DNA from: Rhodococcus rhodnii
GTDB lineage: Bacteria; Actinomycetota; Actinomycetes; Mycobacteriales; Pseudonocardiaceae
NCBI GenBank assembly: GCA_000720375.1
Contig: JOAA01000057.1
Location: forward strand, 1-33,028
Direction of reading: 5' to 3'
DNA length: 33,028 nucleotides
The notes under the pieces were generated by a model. The model was given only the letters and a program-made list of their open reading frames with translations, was not told the DNA's origin and did not search any database. Both the position numbers and the translations under genes were made by a program. Shown in pieces: positions 32,632-33,028 of this stretch. How positions within the stretch are numbered: the stretch's first letter is position 1; each line of letters opens with the position of its first letter.

Positions 32632-33028
32632 GGTCAGCCAAGCGTAGTAGCGGCATCCGCAACCGCCCGCATCCATCCCCACCCCAACCCCAGGACATCC
32701 CCCGCCACTCCCGGGGGGACGACCCCAGGCCAGTCTATCGGGATATGGGCAGGTCAAGAGGGCTACCGGCCGGTTGTGGACAACCAGATTTGCGAACGGA
32801 CCGTTCGCGCGAAGTCGCGCGATCCAGGGTGGCCTCTTTGCCGCGGTGATCCGCCTACACAAACCAACCCCCAGCGACAGCCATACGGATCGCCGCCGTC
32901 CCCCCAGTGCGCGGTAGCGCAGACCGGTGCTTCGTGCTCCCTTCCTCCCGTCTGGCCTGTGCCTCGCAAACCATGGGTGTCAAGGGGGTCGGCCCACCCA
33001 ACCCCGCCCCGAACGACGGCCAAACCGG
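32632..33028 (+). repeat. Gene-free end region with diverged repeat copy D (32689-32800)
   Basis: The stretch 32689-32800 follows the repeat at 557-695 with clear similarity: left flank CCCAGGACATCCCCCG, GGGG-ACGA-CCCC hairpin, CAGGTCAAGAGGG, CCGGCCGGTTGTGGACAACC and GCGAACGGA. It is in the same orientation as copies A to C but more diverged, and it contains TTGTGGACAA (32774-32783). The rest to the window end (32801-33028) shows no family or start signal; a minus-strand frame at 32763-33023 runs through the repeat and looks non-coding. Confidence 0.65.

Noticed and set aside
32763..33023. 86-codon minus-strand frame at the window end
   Set aside because: It overlaps the dispersed repeat, has no ribosome-binding site and no recognisable pattern.

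Overview
The window looks like chromosomal DNA of a high-GC filamentous actinomycete, most likely of the Pseudonocardiaceae (Amycolatopsis/Kibdelosporangium-like; inferred from gene content and GTG-rich, strongly GC-biased codon use, not from a marker gene). It carries the three-gene FGAM synthase set purS-purQ-purL, plus purC and purB. It also has actinobacterial-style regulators: a SigE-family ECF sigma factor with a membrane partner, an ArsR-type regulator with a long N-terminal domain, a PAS-GGDEF-EAL protein, and LysR and TetR regulators.

Layout. 1-1060 is a graveyard of a transposase tail, two decayed IS30-family relics and three copies of a dispersed repeat; a fourth, diverged copy closes the window (32689-32800). 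1039-5104 holds a c-di-GMP enzyme gene, a divergent secreted GH25 lysozyme, and a LysR regulator divergent from an aldo/keto reductase (5214-6074). A membrane-anchored pentapeptide-like protein (6124-7284) faces an epimerase/GMC-oxidoreductase operon. purSQL (10021-13207) is transcribed divergently from that operon. A class II Fic protein (13255-14400) follows, with a perfect palindrome over its promoter. 14445-14841 has no gene I can support. An MFS-aldehyde dehydrogenase operon (minus) is divergent from an ArsR-like regulator plus metallo-beta-lactamase-fold hydrolase (plus).

19115-19870 encodes a DUF2334-like protein, followed by a tandem repeat of alternating 46/47-bp units. purC (minus) is divergent from a two-gene heterodimeric ABC exporter and a SAM hydrolase. 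An ABC-2-type ATPase/permease pair (minus), a secreted M14 carboxypeptidase (plus) and a 22-bp-period repeat come next. The minus-strand run ECF sigma - membrane anti-sigma candidate - purB - MOSC is closely spaced enough to be one operon. A TetR regulator lies upstream of it.

How the genes fit together. PurS, PurQ and PurL form one complex (FGAR to FGAM); PurC and PurB act later in the same pathway, but their genes are separated by accessory modules. The most distinctive features are: (i) an ABC heterodimer whose degenerate motifs all fall in one of the two ATP sites; (ii) two long terminators with the same CTCGTGAGTG arm; (iii) two non-coding tandem repeats with clean periodicity; (iv) a Fic gene with its -10 inside a 9-bp-arm palindrome; (v) a BldD-like site between the c-di-GMP gene and the lysozyme gene; and (vi) purB lying downstream of an ECF sigma factor. 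No CRISPR array, tRNA, rRNA or prophage was seen.
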